From: JBHPFQ01 sp042571625
Lineage (GTDB): Bacteria > Patescibacteriota > Minisyncoccia > Portnoybacterales > UBA2143
Length of the DNA: 5,844 bases
Reading direction: 5' to 3'
Assembly: GCA_042571625.1 (NCBI GenBank)
Contig: JBHPFQ010000029.1
Location: 1-5,844, forward strand
The number at the start of each line of letters is the position of its first letter. Positions within the stretch are counted from its first letter, which is position 1. This document shows, piece after piece, positions 4,569-5,844 of this stretch. Under the pieces are notes generated by a model, which was not told the origin of the DNA, ran no database searches, and saw only the letters and a list, made by a program, of their open reading frames with translations. The translations under genes were made by a program, and so were the position numbers.

Positions 4569-5844
4569 ATGAAAAAATCCAAATGCCAAACAGGACAAGG
4601 TTTAATAGAAGTTATGCTTGCGATAACTATTTTTGGCCTTATGGCATCTGTTCTAATTTCTATGGCGACAGCAAGTTTTCAAGGATTAGAACAAGGTGGA
4701 GAACAAACACAAGCTATAGCACTAGCTCAAGAAGGGATTGAAGCAGTACGCGCTATTCGCGACCGCGCGTGGAATGAAAATACTTATGATCAAAGCGCTG
4801 TTGAAATAAATGGTAATGAATGGATATTTTCAGGCGAAGGAACTACTGAAACAATCGGGCAATTTACAAGAACTATTTCTTTTGCAGATGTTTGTCGAGA
4901 TTCATCAAATGAAATTACTGCCTGCCCAGGTTCTTATATTGATGTTCATAGTAAAGAAATTATTGTTATTGTGGAATGGACTATAAGAGATGGAATTACA
5001 AATTACGTTCAAAAAAGAGAATATATTACAAATTGGGATAGTGCTGACTGGACTGAAGATATTACAGATGATTTCATAGACGGAACATTTAATGATACAG
5101 AAAACTCAACCACTCTAGGAGACGGTGACGGGGCAGTGATTTTGCAAGGATCGTCATTTACAGTTCTAGAACTTGAAGGATTTGAAATTGATTATGGCAA
5201 TTGGATTGATGATGCTGGAGATTGTCATTGGACTAGACAGACAGGAGGAACGCCAACAAATAACACAGGACCTGATAACGCCAATACTGATTCATACTAT
5301 ATTTTCACAGAAACATCATCAAAGGTTTGCGAAAAAAACGATACAAGTTCAATTATTGAAGGACCTTCTATTGATGCCAATACTTATACTGCTGATCTTT
5401 CTTTTTATTATCATATGTTTGGGACAGATATGGGAACATTACATATTGATGTTTGGAACGGATCTTCTTGGGACTCTGATATTTTTACATTGGCAGGACA
5501 ACAACAATCTAATGAAACAGATCCTTATATGCAAGCTGTTATTGATTTAGATTCCTATACTAATAACGATATGAAAATACGCTTTCGTTATGACGGAGTA
5601 TCAGGCGGAAGAGCTGATATAGCTATTGACGATATTGAAATTAACGGAGAACCAAGAAGCTCTGGATATGCTATTTCTGGTGATTATATTTCAAATGGAT
5701 TCAATGTTATCGCGCCCGCAGTTTTCAATGTTATTGAATGGAGCTGGAACAAATCAAGTCCTGTCTGCGATTCTTGCACTATCAAATTTCAAATTAAAAC
5801 CGCTCCAGATGTTAGCGGATTACCAGGAACATGGTCAGCTACTT
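4569..5844 (+). CDS. Large modular type IV minor pilin with MAM-like domain, 3' truncated
   Basis: The frame is open from ATG 4569 to the window edge: 425 codons plus one base, with no stop reached. Residues 1-9 are a short basic leader (MKKSKCQTG). Cleavage after G9 would give a mature protein starting QGLIEVML with Glu at position 5 (E14), and the hydrophobic helix extends to about residue 35. GIEAVRAIRDRAW (56-68) is a typical minor-pilin helix continuation. A pilin-type globular region follows to about 156 and holds C109 and C119. Residues 157-204 are an acidic Asp/Thr-rich linker or small beta unit. Residues 205-360 closely follow the MAM domain pattern: FE at 205, DCHWTR at 218-223, TGP at 233-235, LSFYYHMFGTDMGTL at 277-291 and DIAIDDIEI at 350-358. 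From 361, a further beta-rich module begins with CxxC at 400-403. The likely role is a surface-exposed adhesive or tip subunit; its ligand is unknown. The gene starts 17 nt after the pseudopilin, with no ribosome binding site. The pilin class is firm; the MAM assignment is strong by motif but unverified. Confidence 0.88.
   Translation, partial: MKKSKCQTGQGLIEVMLAITIFGLMASVLISMATASFQGLEQGGEQTQAIALAQEGIEAVRAIRDRAWNENTYDQSAVEINGNEWIFSGEGTTETIGQFTRTISFADVCRDSSNEITACPGSYIDVHSKEIIVIVEWTIRDGITNYVQKREYITNWDSADWTEDITDDFIDGTFNDTENSTTLGDGDGAVILQGSSFTVLELEGFEIDYGNWIDDAGDCHWTRQTGGTPTNNTGPDNANTDSYYIFTETSSKVCEKNDTSSIIEGPSIDANTYTADLSFYYHMFGTDMGTLHIDVWNGSSWDSDIFTLAGQQQSNETDPYMQAVIDLDSYTNNDMKIRFRYDGVSGGRADIAIDDIEINGEPRSSGYAISGDYISNGFNVIAPAVFNVIEWSWNKSSPVCDSCTIKFQIKTAPDVSGLPGTWSAT

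Noticed and set aside
5173..5550. A 125-codon + strand open frame in the region of the last gene
   Set aside because: It is a shadow of the large pilin reading frame (4569 onward, a different phase). Its translation is low-complexity Leu/Ile-rich sequence, while the pilin frame shows MAM motifs across the same bases.
1..5844. CRISPR arrays, tRNA or rRNA genes, insertion sequences, riboswitches and intrinsic terminators
   Set aside because: Reading both strands showed no spaced repeats, cloverleaf-like segments, transposase motifs or GC-rich hairpins with T-runs. The window is almost entirely protein-coding.

Overview
The window is an AT-rich (roughly one third GC by eye), tightly packed, one-directional type IV pilus (T4P) assembly operon. 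It most likely comes from a Candidatus Patescibacteria (CPR, Parcubacteria-like) genome. This assignment is an inference from family resemblance: the PilB N-terminus (MRIPEEKLKKLL), the kinase H-box that reads HQLR instead of HELR, the pilin signature GIEAVRAIRDRAW, and the low GC all look like that lineage. The genetic code behaves as standard. TGA ends the first gene, no TGA interrupts the other four frames, and the recoded TGA of Gracilibacteria/Absconditabacteria is not needed.

Layout, all on the + strand: 1-125 is a short AT-rich upstream region with a perfect TATAAT box placed so that transcription would start almost on the first ATG. 126-1283 is a soluble PAS sensor histidine kinase. 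1280-2998 is the PilB/GspE assembly ATPase, overlapping the kinase by ATGA. 2991-4097 is the PilC/GspF inner-membrane platform protein, overlapping pilB by 8 nt. 4105-4551 is a GspH/FimT-like pseudopilin. 4569 to the window end is a large modular minor pilin, at least 425 residues and truncated by the edge. It carries a prepilin N-terminus, a region very like a eukaryotic-type MAM domain, and the start of a further beta-rich domain with a CxxC. No gene-free stretch exceeds about 125 bases.

Working model: the kinase and the pilus motor genes are probably made from one transcript. PilB hydrolyses ATP on the cytoplasmic face and drives PilC, which inserts pilins into a growing fibre. The GspH-like protein and the large pilin would be minor subunits, processed by a prepilin peptidase not present here and positioned at or near the tip. 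The MAM-like module would then be an outward-facing adhesive head. No major pilin, retraction ATPase (PilT), prepilin peptidase (PilD), PilM/N/O homologue or response regulator lies in the window.

The most notable items are the MAM-like module fused to a pilin, the kinase translationally coupled to the pilus motor, and the near absence of properly spaced Shine-Dalgarno sites together with a leaderless-looking first gene.
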